A stretch of 64,000 nucleotides of DNA from Haemophilus haemolyticus (GCF_003352385.1 NZ_CP031243.1:1909062-1973061); one strand, 5' to 3'. Shown: positions 16,319 to 26,283, counted from the stretch's first letter. The notes: generated by a model from the letters alone, not told the origin. A program made the numbers and translations.

Positions 16319-17845
16319 GTGAACGCATTCAAAAAAAGCCTCATTGTGGCAGCGTCTTTCGCGAGTTTAAGCTTATTTAACTCAGCGGTAGCTGATATGG
16401 TTTATAAGCCATTAGAACAACCTGTTGAACCAGTAAAACCAGATTTGAAAATTGAATCTGTAAATGAAAAATTTGCAGAAAAATATCCAAATCAATATAA
16501 CAGCTGGCGTTCAACTGCAAACGGCAACGGCGAAAAAATTATTTATGCCGATGAAGAAAACCCACGCCTAATTGTACTTTGGGGCGGTTATGCGTTTGCA
16601 AAAGAATATAACGCACCACGTGGTCACTTTTATGCGGTAACGGATGTACGTAATATTCTACGTACTGGTGCACCAAAAACTGCAAATGATGGTCCACAAC
16701 CAATGGCATGTTGGACATGTAAAGGCCCAGATGTTCCACGTTTAATCGCGGAATGGGGTGAAAAAGATTATTTCAATGCGAAATGGGCAAAAGGCGGTCC
16801 AGAAATCGTGAACTCAATCGGCTGTGCTGACTGTCACGATACGACCTCTAAAGATTTTGCAGAAGGCAAACCTGCATTACGTATTGCTCGTCCACACGTA
16901 TTACGCGCGCTTGACGCTTTAGAAAAAGCAACTGCTGAAAAAGATAAAGCAGAAGGTCGCCCACACAATAATTTAAGTTTCAACACTGCAGCTCGTACTG
17001 AAAAACGCGCTGAAATCTGTGCAAACTGTCACGTTGAATATTACTTCGCAGGCGATATCAAACAAGTAACCTTCCCTTGGAATAAAGGTCAAACCGTTGA
17101 TGATATTGAAAAATATTACGATGAAATCGGCTTCAGCGACTGGACTCATAGCCTTTCTAAAGCACCAATGTTAAAAGCTCAACACCCTGACTTTGAGATT
17201 TGGTCTTTAGGTATGCACGGTAAAAACGGTGTAACTTGTGTAGACTGCCACATGCCAAAAGTACAAGGTAAAGACGGTAAAGTTTATACTGATCACCAAA
17301 TCCAAAACCCATTCGATGCATTTGACCGCACTTGTGCAAATTGTCACGATCAAAGCAAAGAAAAATTACGCGATATCGTCACTTCACGTAAAAAAGAAGT
17401 GAAAGATGTAATGGGTCGTTTAGAAGAGCAAGTTGTTAAAGCTCACTTTGAAGCGAAAGCTGCTTGGGATGCAGGTGCAACTAAAGAAGAAATGGAAGCG
17501 GCATTAATGGATATTCGTCATGCTCAATGGCGTTGGGATTATGCTGCAGCAAGCCACGGTGGCCATATGCACGCACCTGAAGTCATGCTTCGTGTATTAG
17601 GTTCTGGCTTAGATAAAGCGGCTGATGCTCGTACTAAACTTGCAGCAATCTTAACTAAACACGGTGTGAAAACTCCAGTTCAAATCCCAGATATTTCAAC
17701 AGCTGATAAAGCGTGGAAAGTAATGGGGATTGATATCGAAAAAGAACGCAAAGCTAAAGAAGAATTCTTAAAAACTGTGGTACCACAATGGGAACAACAA
17801 GCTAAAGAAAAAGGCTTATTAGTTGATCCACCAGCACAAAAATAA
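16319..17845 (+). CDS. nrfA: Periplasmic nitrite reductase, pentahaem cytochrome c552
   Basis: NrfA reduces nitrite to ammonium with six electrons in the periplasm. The 508-residue product has a signal peptide (about 1-25), the diagnostic active-site haem motif CWTCK at 131-135, and four ordinary motifs: CADCH 169-173, CANCH 234-238, CVDCH 307-311 and CANCH 339-343. The GTG at 16319 was chosen because GGAG lies eight bases upstream and the signal peptide begins there. It leads nrfABCD. NarP and FNR-like sites upstream point to induction by low oxygen and nitrite or nitrate. Haem attachment depends on the ccm genes at 50057-56938. Confidence 0.96.
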   Translation: MNAFKKSLIVAASFASLSLFNSAVADMVYKPLEQPVEPVKPDLKIESVNEKFAEKYPNQYNSWRSTANGNGEKIIYADEENPRLIVLWGGYAFAKEYNAPRGHFYAVTDVRNILRTGAPKTANDGPQPMACWTCKGPDVPRLIAEWGEKDYFNAKWAKGGPEIVNSIGCADCHDTTSKDFAEGKPALRIARPHVLRALDALEKATAEKDKAEGRPHNNLSFNTAARTEKRAEICANCHVEYYFAGDIKQVTFPWNKGQTVDDIEKYYDEIGFSDWTHSLSKAPMLKAQHPDFEIWSLGMHGKNGVTCVDCHMPKVQGKDGKVYTDHQIQNPFDAFDRTCANCHDQSKEKLRDIVTSRKKEVKDVMGRLEEQVVKAHFEAKAAWDAGATKEEMEAALMDIRHAQWRWDYAAASHGGHMHAPEVMLRVLGSGLDKAADARTKLAAILTKHGVKTPVQIPDISTADKAWKVMGIDIEKERKAKEEFLKTVVPQWEQQAKEKGLLVDPPAQK

Positions 17846-17848
17846 ATG

Positions 17849-17896
17849 AAAAATCCACCGCACTTTTAAGTGCAAACTGAAAAGTGCGGTGATTTT
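17849..17896. terminator. Inverted pair of uptake signals between nrfA and nrfB
   Basis: ACCGCACTTTT and AAAAGTGCGGT face each other and form a stem with a T-rich tail, just after the nrfA stop. It could act as a partial terminator that lowers nrfBCD expression relative to nrfA. Confidence 0.6.
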
Positions 17897-17921
17897 CAAG
17901 GTCAAATTTGAGGTAACCCAA

Positions 17922-18572
17922 ATGAATTTAACTTCTTTAATCAACAAATCTGCAAAAGCGTTAGCGTTAAGTGCGGCATTTGTAGCTGCGCCATTTTTGG
18001 CTCATGCTGGTGATGCACAAAAACCTGCGGATCATTTTACTTATGAACCGCAATTAGATAACCAACGCGATCCAAATCAATATTGTGCTAAATGCCATAA
18101 ATTTGACAAAGTAGATAAAAACCAAACTGTAGATCAGTCTGGTGGCGAACTCCACTTTGGTAAATTCCATGGTGCACACTTAGATAAGAAAAATCCAAAT
18201 AACGGTAAAGCAATTACTTGTGTAAGCTGTCATGGTAACATTTCTGAAAACCACCGTCGTGGTGCTAAAGATGTTATGCGTTTTGAAGGGGATATTTTCG
18301 GTAATAAAAAACCGATGTATTCAGTTCAAGAACAAAACCAAGTTTGTTTTGCTTGTCACCAACCTGACAAACTTCGTGAAAAACTATGGGCGCATGATGT
18401 ACACGCAATGAAATTACCTTGTGCAAGTTGCCATACTCTTCACCCTAAAGAAGACGCAATGAAAGGTATTCAACCAAAACAACGCGTTAAACTTTGCGTA
18501 GATTGCCATGGTGAACAACAAAAACGTAAAGCAGAACAAGATAAACTAACCGAACAAAAGGATAAAAAATGA
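17922..18572 (+). CDS. nrfB: Pentahaem cytochrome c NrfB, electron donor to NrfA
   Basis: This 216-residue periplasmic protein has a signal peptide cut near AHA/G (residue 29) and exactly five CXXCH haem sites: 55-59, 100-104, 142-146, 167-171 and 192-196. NrfB passes electrons from the NrfCD quinol dehydrogenase to NrfA. The ATG at 17922 follows GAGGT; the longer ORF start lies upstream of this ribosome site. Its stop overlaps the nrfC start (ATGA). The lysine-rich tail is ordinary for the family. Confidence 0.95.
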   Translation: MNLTSLINKSAKALALSAAFVAAPFLAHAGDAQKPADHFTYEPQLDNQRDPNQYCAKCHKFDKVDKNQTVDQSGGELHFGKFHGAHLDKKNPNNGKAITCVSCHGNISENHRRGAKDVMRFEGDIFGNKKPMYSVQEQNQVCFACHQPDKLREKLWAHDVHAMKLPCASCHTLHPKEDAMKGIQPKQRVKLCVDCHGEQQKRKAEQDKLTEQKDKK

Positions 18573-19246
18573 CAGCCTGCTCACGCCGAAACTTTGTTTC
18601 CGGCATGGGGGCAGTGATCCTTATGACGGGAACATCTTTACCTTCTTTTGCGAAAGAAGACAAGGCGGATAAACCTAAACGTTACGCAATGATACACGAT
18701 GAAAATTCGTGTATCGGCTGTACAGCCTGTATGGATGCATGCCGTGATGTAAACCAAGTGCCAGAAGGCGTTTCTCGCTTAGAGATTCTACGCAGTGAAC
18801 CTTACGGTGAATTTCCAAATCAGGAATATGAGTTCTTCCGTCAATCTTGCCAACATTGTACAAACGCACCTTGCGTAGCAGTTTGTCCAACTGGTGCATC
18901 TTTTATTGATAAAGAGACTGGTATTGTAGATGTACATAAAGATTTGTGTGTAGGCTGCCAATACTGTATAGCAGTTTGCCCATATCGTGTACGTTTTATT
19001 CATCCAGTACATCGTACCGCAGATAAATGTAACTTCTGCCGCGATACAAATTTAGCTAATGGTAAACAACCAGCTTGTGTGGAAGCTTGTCCAACCAAAG
19101 CATTAACCTTTGGGGATATGAATGATCCAACAAGTGCAGTTTCACGTAAAGTGAAAGAAAAACCAGTTTATCGCACTAAAGTGGAACTAGGTACACAGCC
19201 AAACTTGTACCACATTCCATTCCAACATGGGGAGCCTAGAAGATGA
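18569..19246 (+). CDS. nrfC: Four-cluster ferredoxin subunit NrfC
   Basis: This 225-residue protein has a twin-arginine signal (SRRNFVSG) and four [4Fe-4S] cysteine groups, opening with CIGCTACMDAC, then CQHC...CVAVCP, CVGCQYCIAVCP and CNFC...CVEACP. NrfC relays electrons from NrfD to NrfB on the periplasmic side. It overlaps nrfB at the start and nrfD at the stop by four bases each, so all three are translationally coupled. Confidence 0.95.
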   Translation: MTACSRRNFVSGMGAVILMTGTSLPSFAKEDKADKPKRYAMIHDENSCIGCTACMDACRDVNQVPEGVSRLEILRSEPYGEFPNQEYEFFRQSCQHCTNAPCVAVCPTGASFIDKETGIVDVHKDLCVGCQYCIAVCPYRVRFIHPVHRTADKCNFCRDTNLANGKQPACVEACPTKALTFGDMNDPTSAVSRKVKEKPVYRTKVELGTQPNLYHIPFQHGEPRR

Positions 19247-20208
19247 CATTAGATTATCCAGTTCCATTTCATACGCCTAATCTAGTGTGGGATTCTACCA
19301 TTGCGATCTACTTGTTCTTATTAGGGATCTCATCTGGTGCGGTACAGTTAGCAATTGCGTATAAACGCAGTAATAAAATAGAAAATCTAAGCCAAAACTG
19401 GATTATTCGATCTGGGGTAATTTTAGGGTCTGTACCAACATTAATTGGTTTAACTCTATTAATTTTCCACTTGGCTCGACCTTGGATATTCTGGAAATTG
19501 ATGTTTAACTATCAATTTAACTCCGTAATGTCGATGGGGGTCATGCTATTCCAAATCTATATGTTGTTTTTAGTGATTTGGGGAGTGGTGATTTTCAAAA
19601 AAGAAATCGAAGCATTAATTAATCGCTTTATGCCAAAACTGCAATTTGTGATGAAACTCATCGGTATTGCAGAACGTCTTGCAAGTCCAGTCGAAGTTGT
19701 TCTTTTCGTATTGGCTGCAGTGCTTGGTGCATACACAGGGTTCTTACTTTCTGCATTGATCAGCTATCCAATGTTAAATAACCCAGTATTACCAGCATTA
19801 TTCTTAGCTTCTGGTACATCATCTGGTATTGCTGCAACCTTCTTAATTATCTTGATTGCAGGAAAATTAAAAGGTGATTCTCACGAATCGCACTTCATCC
19901 ATAAATTTGAAGTACCAATTATGGTAACAGAGCTTGGTTTACTTGTGTGTTTCTTCGTTGGCTTACATTTTGGTGGTGGCCAAAAAACAGTTGCGTTACA
20001 TAATGCATTATCTGGTTTCTGGGGTGCGGTATTCTGGATTGGGGTATTCTTTATTGGTATCTTGATCCCATTAATCGCCAATATGTTTGTTAATGACCGT
20101 TTAAAATACAACCGTAACTTTATTATCTTGGTGTCAATTTTTGACTTAATTGGGGTATTCTGTTTACGTTTCTTTGTTTTATATGCGGGACAATTAACAG
20201 TGGCATAA
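19243..20208 (+). CDS. nrfD: NrfD, membrane quinol dehydrogenase subunit
   Basis: This 321-residue integral membrane protein has about eight hydrophobic helices and the opening typical of the NrfD/PsrC family. It oxidises quinol in the membrane and hands electrons to NrfC. It is last in the operon and is followed within 20 bases by a strong terminator. No nrfEFG haem-lyase genes follow; the unusual CWTCK haem of NrfA must be served from elsewhere, perhaps by the ccm locus. Confidence 0.93.
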   Translation: MTLDYPVPFHTPNLVWDSTIAIYLFLLGISSGAVQLAIAYKRSNKIENLSQNWIIRSGVILGSVPTLIGLTLLIFHLARPWIFWKLMFNYQFNSVMSMGVMLFQIYMLFLVIWGVVIFKKEIEALINRFMPKLQFVMKLIGIAERLASPVEVVLFVLAAVLGAYTGFLLSALISYPMLNNPVLPALFLASGTSSGIAATFLIILIAGKLKGDSHESHFIHKFEVPIMVTELGLLVCFFVGLHFGGGQKTVALHNALSGFWGAVFWIGVFFIGILIPLIANMFVNDRLKYNRNFIILVSIFDLIGVFCLRFFVLYAGQLTVA

Positions 20209-20228
20209 ATCAGAATTATGTGTATAAG

Positions 20229-20260
20229 AAAGGCGTATTAATAAATACGCCTTTTTTCTT
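20229..20260 (+). terminator. Terminator of nrfABCD
   Basis: AAAGGCGTATT (20229-20239) pairs with AATACGCCTTT (20244-20254), followed by T residues. Confidence 0.88.
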
Positions 20261-20270
20261 GTTTAAATAA

Positions 20271-20750
20271 GGAGCTGACGTAGATTAGCAAGTGCACTAG
20301 TCTATAAAATGAAGATAACTCATTGTAAATTAAAGAAATCTATACAAAATAAGCTACTTGAATTTTTTGTATTAAAAGTTACAGCCCGAGCAACGGCTTA
20401 TTTACTAGGTCTCCACGCCAATTCAGCGATTTTGTTTTTCCGAAAAATTCCTAAAGTCATTAGCTATCATTTAGCCATTGAAGCCGATGAGTTTTTTAAT
20501 GTGAGCAAATTTCACCACGAACGAATCAATCATTCCGAACTATTTGCGGTGAAACAAAACCACATAAATGGAATAGAAAATTTCTAGAGTCAGGCGAAGA
20601 AAATACTCCGAAAATATAATGAAATTGACCGAAAAAACTTTCTTTATTCTTGAAGGAATGTAAATTTCGGTTTAACTTTATAACACCAAAAGAACAGCTT
20701 AAAATATTGCGAAAATAGTTCGGTATTTAGCGGTAATCTACGTCAGCCCC
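20271..20750 (+). mobile_element. IS1016 deletion derivative
   Basis: Imperfect terminal inverted repeats (GGAGCTGACGTAGATTA at the left; its near-complement ending CGTCAGCCCC at the right) bound 480 bases. Inside is a shortened transposase frame from ATG 20309: the N-terminus (MKITHCKLKK) joins directly to the C-terminal part (FHHERINHSELFAV), so the catalytic middle is deleted. A TAG at 20585 then interrupts the C-terminus. The full IS is about 0.7 kb. I see no clear target duplication. It cannot transpose by itself. Confidence 0.85.
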
Positions 20751-20982
20751 ATTTCTTTTTATCAATATTTATTACTTTAATTTTCAAATCCTATTTCTTT
20801 GAATAACTCTTATTAGAAATAATCGGTAATGATTTCTGGAAAATAGTGTGTTAACTAAAAGAATCATTTCGAAGAGACCTAATACCTACATAACATGAAA
20901 AATCCATAGAATCTCTATTGATATTCCTTTCGTAATGGTGTTAAATCACTCATATATTGTGAGGTTATATCTTATTTAAATT
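20751..20982. other. Leader region of the glutamine amidotransferase gene
   Basis: These 232 bases between IS1016 and the next gene hold no ORF or repeat that I recognise. GTGAGGT at about 20959 is the nearest ribosome-site-like sequence and is rather far from the ATG. Confidence 0.4.
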
Positions 20983-21807
20983 ATGTGTCAATTACTCGGA
21001 ATGAATTGTAATACGCCGACGGATATTGTTTTTTCTTTTGAAGGTTTTCGTCGTCGTGCTGGTTTAACTGATTGTCATTCAGATGGCTTTGGAATTGCTT
21101 TTTTTGAAGGGCGTGGAGTGCGTATTTTTCGCGACAATCAAGCTGCTAGCCTTTCCCCCATCGCTGATTGTGTGAAGCAATATAAAATCAAGTCTTTGAA
21201 TGTCATTGCGCATATTCGTAAGGCGACTCAGGGTGAAGTGAATATTGAAAATACTCATCCGTTTATTCGTGAAATTTGGGGGCAAAACTGGGTTTTTGCG
21301 CATAATGGTAATCTGAAAAACTTACCAGACATGACAGAACATTTTTTGCAGCCAATAGGTTCTACAGATTCTGAAGCTGCTTTTTGTTATATGGCGGAAT
21401 ATCTTAAAAATACTTTTCGTAAAAAACCGAGTGAAATGGAAATTTTTGAGGCTATTCAAAAAGTAACAAAAGAGCTTGCTCAACACGGCACATTTAATTT
21501 TATTATCTCTAATGGCGAATGGATGATAGCCCATTGTTCAACGAATTTACATTATGTCATGCGACAAGCGCCTTTTGGTAAAGCACACAGAATTGATGAT
21601 GATGGTGTCATTGATTTTAGTGATTATGCAAAGGAAGGCGATAAAGTGAATATCATTACAACCTTTCCATTAACCAAAGATGAAAATTGGACAAAAATGG
21701 AAAATGGTGGATTTGTATTTTTTAAGAATGGGGACAAAATTGCTGAAGTGGTAGGTACTCCGAAAGAAGCGATTGATGATGGTACCTTAGGTAATCGAGT
21801 AGCTTAA
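20983..21807 (+). CDS. Class II glutamine amidotransferase, YafJ-like
   Basis: This 274-residue protein begins Met-Cys, with Cys2 as the N-terminal nucleophile of class II (Ntn) glutamine amidotransferases. HIRKATQG and the FAHNGNL motif at about 104-110 form the glutamine pocket. No synthase domain is attached, as in the YafJ family (HI_1037 in H. influenzae). The acceptor of the released ammonia is unknown. It is a single gene, ended by a stem shared with tonB. Confidence 0.82.
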   Translation: MCQLLGMNCNTPTDIVFSFEGFRRRAGLTDCHSDGFGIAFFEGRGVRIFRDNQAASLSPIADCVKQYKIKSLNVIAHIRKATQGEVNIENTHPFIREIWGQNWVFAHNGNLKNLPDMTEHFLQPIGSTDSEAAFCYMAEYLKNTFRKKPSEMEIFEAIQKVTKELAQHGTFNFIISNGEWMIAHCSTNLHYVMRQAPFGKAHRIDDDGVIDFSDYAKEGDKVNIITTFPLTKDENWTKMENGGFVFFKNGDKIAEVVGTPKEAIDDGTLGNRVA

Positions 21808-21824
21808 TTAAATCTAGCCAAATA

Positions 21825-21866
21825 AAAATGCGGTTAAATTCAAAGAGAATTAACCGCACTTTTTTA
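21825..21866. terminator. Bidirectional terminator containing an uptake signal
   Basis: GCGGTTAA at 21830-21837 pairs with TTAACCGC at 21850-21857, with A/T-rich outer arms. It lies between the convergent amidotransferase and tonB genes. Confidence 0.75.
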
Positions 21867-22637
21867 TTGAAGCGTAAAACTAATTGGCACATTTAACCCT
21901 GAAGGGAATCCTGAAGGTCTTGCACCGACCGGTCTTGCGCTGTTAACTGCTTCTAATGCTGCATTATCTAGGCTTTCATCACCTGATGATTGAGTAACGC
22001 GAGCACCACTTAGTGAGCCATCAGGGCCTACATTGAAGGATACGCTGACTTTACCTTGCTTACGCATCATTTTTGCGCGAGTAGGGTAACGTTTATGACG
22101 TTCAATTTCACGACGAATTGCGGAGCGATAGGCTGCCATTTCGCTTGTGTCGGTTCCACTACCTGCTACTTGTGCATTGCTATTGGTGGCGCCAGTTGTA
22201 GTCGCTTTAGCATTCACGTTTGCACTTGAATCAATATTTTTATCACCTTTTGGTAGATCTTTATTGATTGGTTTTTCTTGTGGTTTAACGTCTTTTTTCG
22301 GTTTATCCTTTGGCTTTTCTTTAGGTTTCTCTTTTGGTTTTGGCTTTTCTTTTTCTGGTTCTTTGATTTTTTGTGGTTCAGGTTTCACTGTTGGATCTTC
22401 CACAACCTCTTGTTTTTCTGGTTCTGGCTCTTTTTGTACATTTTCTGGCTCAGGAGCAGGTTCTTCCATCACCATGCCTTGCACCATTTCCATGGAAATA
22501 CTTGTGGATATTTCGCCTGGTGCGCTATTGGCGCTATCACTTGGCTTATTCCAACTCCATAAGATTAACCCTACAACAATGCTGTGCACGATCAAAGAAA
22601 TAAGCAAACCTAATAGCGAACGTTTTGTTTGCTGCAT
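21864..22637 (-). CDS. tonB: TonB energy transducer
   Basis: This 257-residue protein has one N-terminal membrane anchor (about 9-28), a long Pro/Lys/Glu-rich spacer (about 60-125) that spans the periplasm, and a C-terminal TonB domain with RAKMMRKQGKVSVSF. TonB transmits proton-motive force to outer-membrane iron and haem receptors. It is the last gene of exbB-exbD-tonB, nine bases after exbD. The Lys-Pro spacer is repetitive and may vary in length between strains. Confidence 0.94.
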   Translation of the reverse strand: MQQTKRSLLGLLISLIVHSIVVGLILWSWNKPSDSANSAPGEISTSISMEMVQGMVMEEPAPEPENVQKEPEPEKQEVVEDPTVKPEPQKIKEPEKEKPKPKEKPKEKPKDKPKKDVKPQEKPINKDLPKGDKNIDSSANVNAKATTTGATNSNAQVAGSGTDTSEMAAYRSAIRREIERHKRYPTRAKMMRKQGKVSVSFNVGPDGSLSGARVTQSSGDESLDNAALEAVNSARPVGARPSGFPSGLNVPISFTLQ

Positions 22638-22646
22638 AATTATTCC

Positions 22647-23090
22647 TTAAGGCGTCGTTGGCACAGATTGAGTGGGTGCAGATTCTTGAGGATTTTTACC
22701 CGCACTTTTACCCTTATCTTTCATAGAAACAATAGCTACATTTTTGATCTCATTTTTAGAGAGCATATCTGTAATGGTCACAAAATCTTGGAAAGAGGCT
22801 TCAGCATCAATTTTTAATGTGACTTTTTGATCTTTGTTCCATTGGGCAATTTCTGCTTCTAGGGCTTCTTGCGTAATAGGTCTATCATTGAAATAGAGTT
22901 GTTTATCCGCTGTCACAGTCAATAATTTAGCAAGCTCATCAGCTTTAAATGCAACGGCTGTACTGGCTTTAGGTACGTTAACTTGAATTTTACCTTGAGA
23001 GATAAAAGACGCAGTGATAAGTACTACAGCAAGTAACACCAACATAATATCAATGAAAGGGATAATGTTGATTTCATCGAATTTTTTCAC
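22647..23090 (-). CDS. exbD: ExbD proton channel subunit
   Basis: This 147-residue protein has a single N-terminal membrane helix containing the conserved Asp in [13 protein letters not shown], and a periplasmic domain. With ExbB it forms the proton-driven motor that energises TonB. The start is GTG, three bases after the exbB stop. The tail is rich in Pro and Ser. Confidence 0.93.
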   Translation of the reverse strand: MKKFDEINIIPFIDIMLVLLAVVLITASFISQGKIQVNVPKASTAVAFKADELAKLLTVTADKQLYFNDRPITQEALEAEIAQWNKDQKVTLKIDAEASFQDFVTITDMLSKNEIKNVAIVSMKDKGKSAGKNPQESAPTQSVPTTP

Positions 23091-23093
23091 GGA

Positions 23094-23546
23094 CTATTCC
23101 TTATCTTTTTGTTCGTTTAACACTTTCCATTTCAAACGATTAACTTCAACTTTACGACCTAAACCGTTATAAAACACCATCGATGGAATAGCCACAAGAA
23201 TACCCAATGCTGTCGCTTTTAATGCTAAAGATAAGTGCATCATAATCACGCCGGTATCAATTTCACCACCGCCATGACCGATTTGATAGAACGTTAATAA
23301 AATCCCGATAACTGTACCAAGCAAACCAACATATGGTGCGTTTGCACCAATAGTAGAAATCACGGTCATATTGCGATTTAAATCGATATCTAATGCGTGA
23401 ATGGTGGAATAGTGTGCGACGTTTACCTTTCTTAAGAAAAGATAACGTTCAATTACCATGGCTAGCATAATAATGCTCATCAGTAATAATAAACCGATGA
23501 TAAAGTAGTCACTATACTGTTGTAAAAAATCAAAAAGCTGCATCAT
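23094..23546 (-). CDS. exbB: ExbB proton channel subunit
   Basis: This 150-residue protein has three membrane helices and the MotA/TolQ/ExbB signature GLLGTVIGI...F. It forms the pentameric scaffold of the ExbBD motor. It is first in the operon, with a Fur-like box about 45 bases upstream, in line with iron-repressed expression of Ton systems. Confidence 0.93.
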   Translation of the reverse strand: MMQLFDFLQQYSDYFIIGLLLLMSIIMLAMVIERYLFLRKVNVAHYSTIHALDIDLNRNMTVISTIGANAPYVGLLGTVIGILLTFYQIGHGGGEIDTGVIMMHLSLALKATALGILVAIPSMVFYNGLGRKVEVNRLKWKVLNEQKDKE

Positions 23547-23590
23547 TTTTTTCTGTCCTTATTATTTGAGAAATATCTTGGGAATATAAT

Positions 23591-23605
23591 TGAGAATTAA
23601 TTTCA
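23591..23605 (-). promoter_or_regulatory. Fur-like box upstream of exbB
   Basis: TGAGAATTAATTTCA matches 11 of 14 defined positions of the 7-1-7 Fur consensus and lies just upstream of the first Ton gene. Confidence 0.5.
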
Positions 23606-23670
23606 ATCAAGATAAATTCTAGCAAAGGCGGAATAACGCGTAAATATCGAACTGAAAAAATAATGAATTT

Positions 23671-23707
23671 TTACCGCACTTTATATAGAAAAGTGCGGTA
23701 ATTTTTG
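23671..23707. terminator. Uptake-signal pair acting as bcp terminator
   Basis: TTACCGCACTTT at 23671-23682 pairs with AAAGTGCGGTAA at 23690-23701; A/T runs flank both sides. It closes bcp on the minus strand. Confidence 0.75.
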
Positions 23708-23712
23708 AAGGG

Positions 23713-24180
23713 TTATAGGGATCGAAGATAATCAACGATAACTTGATGATGTTCTGTTGTTTTGAATTTATCAAATACGTGAATAATTTTTCCGTTTTCA
23801 TCAATTAAAAAACTAATTCGGTGAATACCATCGTAAGTTTTACCCATGAATTTTTTCTCACCCCATACGCCAAATTGTTCTGCAATTTTGTGATCAGGAT
23901 CGGAAAGTAGTGTGAAATTAAGTGCTTTTTTCTCAATAAATTGAGCTAATTTTTTCGGTGTGTCAGGGCTAATACCAAGTACAACTAAACCTAATTCATC
24001 TAATTCTGATTTACTATCACGCAATCCGCATGCTTGCGTTGTACAGCCAGGCGTGAGTGCTTTCGGGTAAAAATAGACTAACACTTTTTTACCGCGAAAA
24101 TCATTTAAAGAAACAGGTTGTTCTTGTTGATTTAATAACGTAAAAATGGGTGCTTGGCTACCAACGGATAATGGATTCAT
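23713..24180 (-). CDS. bcp: Thiol peroxidase Bcp (peroxiredoxin Q)
   Basis: This 155-residue atypical 2-Cys peroxiredoxin has the peroxidatic Cys46 in ALTPGCTTQ and the resolving Cys51. It reduces hydroperoxides in the cytoplasm using thioredoxin. It is divergent from dapA with a 100-base shared upstream region. Length and motif match the family. Confidence 0.92.
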   Translation of the reverse strand: MNPLSVGSQAPIFTLLNQQEQPVSLNDFRGKKVLVYFYPKALTPGCTTQACGLRDSKSELDELGLVVLGISPDTPKKLAQFIEKKALNFTLLSDPDHKIAEQFGVWGEKKFMGKTYDGIHRISFLIDENGKIIHVFDKFKTTEHHQVIVDYLRSL

Positions 24181-24281
24181 AAAAAGCTCCTTTGATGAAA
24201 AAATATTTGCAAATTCAAGTTATTTTAGCGACTATAACGAGCCATACCAAATAATAAAATTAAAAAACCAACGGAGGTTCT

Positions 24282-25178
24282 ATGTCAGCACAAAATCCTT
24301 TATTTTCAGGCAGTATTGTTGCACTTGTTACACCTATGAATAATTACGGCGAAGTAGATTTCGCTTGTTTAGAAAAATTGGTGGAATATCACATTGAGGC
24401 AGGCTCTAATGCGCTTGTTTCTGTGGGAACAACAGGTGAATCAGCAACATTAAGTATTGAAGAAAATGTAAAGGTTATTGAGAAGACGGTTGAATTTGCC
24501 AAAGGTCGTATTCCTGTGATTGCTGGCGCAGGCGCAAATGCGACAAGCGAAGCAATTACAATGACTAAATTATTACGCGATAGCGGCGTTGCTGGTTGTC
24601 TATCCGTTGTACCTTACTACAATAAACCAACTCAAGAAGGAATCTTCCAGCATTTTAAAGCCATTGCCGAATGTACAGATTTACCGCAAATTCTTTATAA
24701 CGTACCAGGTCGTACCGGTAGCGATATGAAGCCAGAAACTGTTGCTCGTTTATCGAAAATCAACAACATTGTTGGTATTAAAGAAGCAACTGGAGATATC
24801 AGTCGTGTCACCAAAATTAAAGAACTCGCAGGTAAGGATTTCATCGTTTTAAGTGGTGATGATGCAACGAGTTTGGATGCGATGAAACTCGGTGCAGAAG
24901 GCGTGATTTCTGTAACGAATAACTTAGCACCAAAAGATATGGCGGATATGTGTCGCTATGCCCTTGCGGGAGATTTTGCTAAAGCCGAAGCAATTAATGC
25001 TCGCTTAATGCGTTTACATCATGATCTCTTTATTGAATCAAACCCAATTCCTGTGAAATGGGCAGCTTATCGTTTAGGTTTAATTAAGTCAGCACATTTA
25101 CGCTTGCCATTGACGGTGTTAAGCGAAGAGGTTCAACCAAAAGTAGAAGAAGCACTAAAAATCGCAGGATTATTATAA
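24282..25178 (+). CDS. dapA: 4-hydroxy-tetrahydrodipicolinate synthase
   Basis: DapA condenses pyruvate with aspartate semialdehyde, the first step to diaminopimelate and lysine. The Schiff-base lysine is Lys167 in GIKEAT, the catalytic Tyr139 is in ILYNVPGRT, and GTTGES sits at 49-54. Length is 298 residues. GGAGG lies eight bases before the ATG. It is followed by bamC in the same direction, as in many gamma-proteobacteria. Confidence 0.95.
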   Translation: MSAQNPLFSGSIVALVTPMNNYGEVDFACLEKLVEYHIEAGSNALVSVGTTGESATLSIEENVKVIEKTVEFAKGRIPVIAGAGANATSEAITMTKLLRDSGVAGCLSVVPYYNKPTQEGIFQHFKAIAECTDLPQILYNVPGRTGSDMKPETVARLSKINNIVGIKEATGDISRVTKIKELAGKDFIVLSGDDATSLDAMKLGAEGVISVTNNLAPKDMADMCRYALAGDFAKAEAINARLMRLHHDLFIESNPIPVKWAAYRLGLIKSAHLRLPLTVLSEEVQPKVEEALKIAGLL

Positions 25179-25276
25179 AAATCAGGGGTAAGTCATTACC
25201 CCTAAACTTTTTGCATTATAGGCTGTCGAAGTGCGGTCAAAATTCATAAAGTTTTCAATTTAGTTAAGGTTCAAAT

Positions 25277-26281
25277 ATGAAAAAAATAATGTTGAGTTTA
25301 GCAGCGGTTATCGTATTGGCTGGCTGTTCGTCTGATCCTGAAGCATTAAAGACTGCTAATGATTCTTTCCAAAAATCAGAGGCTTCTATCCCTGGATTCT
25401 CACCATTGGCGAGCGGGGGCGTAATGCTACCAAAAGCAGACGATACTTATGCATTGCCTAATATTGCTGTGAAAAAGGGAGAAAATATTGATATTCGTCC
25501 TCCATCAACACCGTTAGCGATTATTGAAAATTCATTAACACAATTCGATGGTGAACGTGCATTAATCGTGTATCCAGAACAGCAAGCAAGTGTGTATAAC
25601 CTCCAACAAGTTGAACGCTTATTGAAAGAAGACGGTATTTCATCAACGACGAATGGTGCGATTTTAACGACTGACTGGGCGCCAACAGGACGAATTGGTG
25701 ATAAGTCGGGCACTGAGATCAAATATCAAGTAGAACAAGTTATGGCTCAAGATGCGAGTGCGCTAGCAGTATCTGTTTTACAAATGCGTCGTGATGGCGT
25801 GATTTTCACTCCAAGTGTATCCGATAAGCAACGTTATACATCTGAACGATTAAATCGCATTGTGTCTGCATTAACTTCTGCTTACAACAAACAGCAACAA
25901 GATTTATCTAGCGCATCTGTGGGCGCGGTAGCTTCACAAGTTATTCAGGATTTGAATGGCCAAGCTGCATTAGCAATGAATGTTAATTTTGGTCAAGCAT
26001 GGGAAAAATTAGGTGGAGCTTTACCTAAAGTGGGTTTTGCGATCAAATCTGAGACTGCAGGTAAAGGTTATCGTGAATTAAAATATTCAGCATTAAACAA
26101 AGAAGATTGGTTACGTATGGGAGCTGAACTTCCAGAACTTGAAAATGGCACTTACCAAATGCAAATTTCTGATCATGGCAGACAAAGCTCCGTTGTCATT
26201 TCTGATGAAAAAGGCAAGGCATTGTCTGGCGATTCAGCTGTGAGAATTTACCAAGCAATTAGTAACTTGATTGCAAGATAA
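25277..26281 (+). CDS. bamC: Outer membrane assembly lipoprotein BamC (NlpB)
   Basis: This 334-residue lipoprotein has signal peptide and lipobox LAGC (Cys17), the unstructured N-terminal linker that in E. coli binds BamD, and two globular domains. It is an accessory part of the BAM complex that inserts beta-barrels. It follows dapA by about 100 bases containing an uptake signal, and a strong terminator follows. Confidence 0.9.
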   Translation: MKKIMLSLAAVIVLAGCSSDPEALKTANDSFQKSEASIPGFSPLASGGVMLPKADDTYALPNIAVKKGENIDIRPPSTPLAIIENSLTQFDGERALIVYPEQQASVYNLQQVERLLKEDGISSTTNGAILTTDWAPTGRIGDKSGTEIKYQVEQVMAQDASALAVSVLQMRRDGVIFTPSVSDKQRYTSERLNRIVSALTSAYNKQQQDLSSASVGAVASQVIQDLNGQAALAMNVNFGQAWEKLGGALPKVGFAIKSETAGKGYRELKYSALNKEDWLRMGAELPELENGTYQMQISDHGRQSSVVISDEKGKALSGDSAVRIYQAISNLIAR

Positions 26282-26283
26282 AT

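Noticed and set aside
22147..22650. Long plus-strand ORFs opposite tonB
   Set aside because: They mirror the Lys/Pro/Glu repeats of TonB and have no homology-like features.
24181..24281. Lysine riboswitch upstream of dapA
   Set aside because: The 100-base leader is too short and lacks the conserved junction elements.
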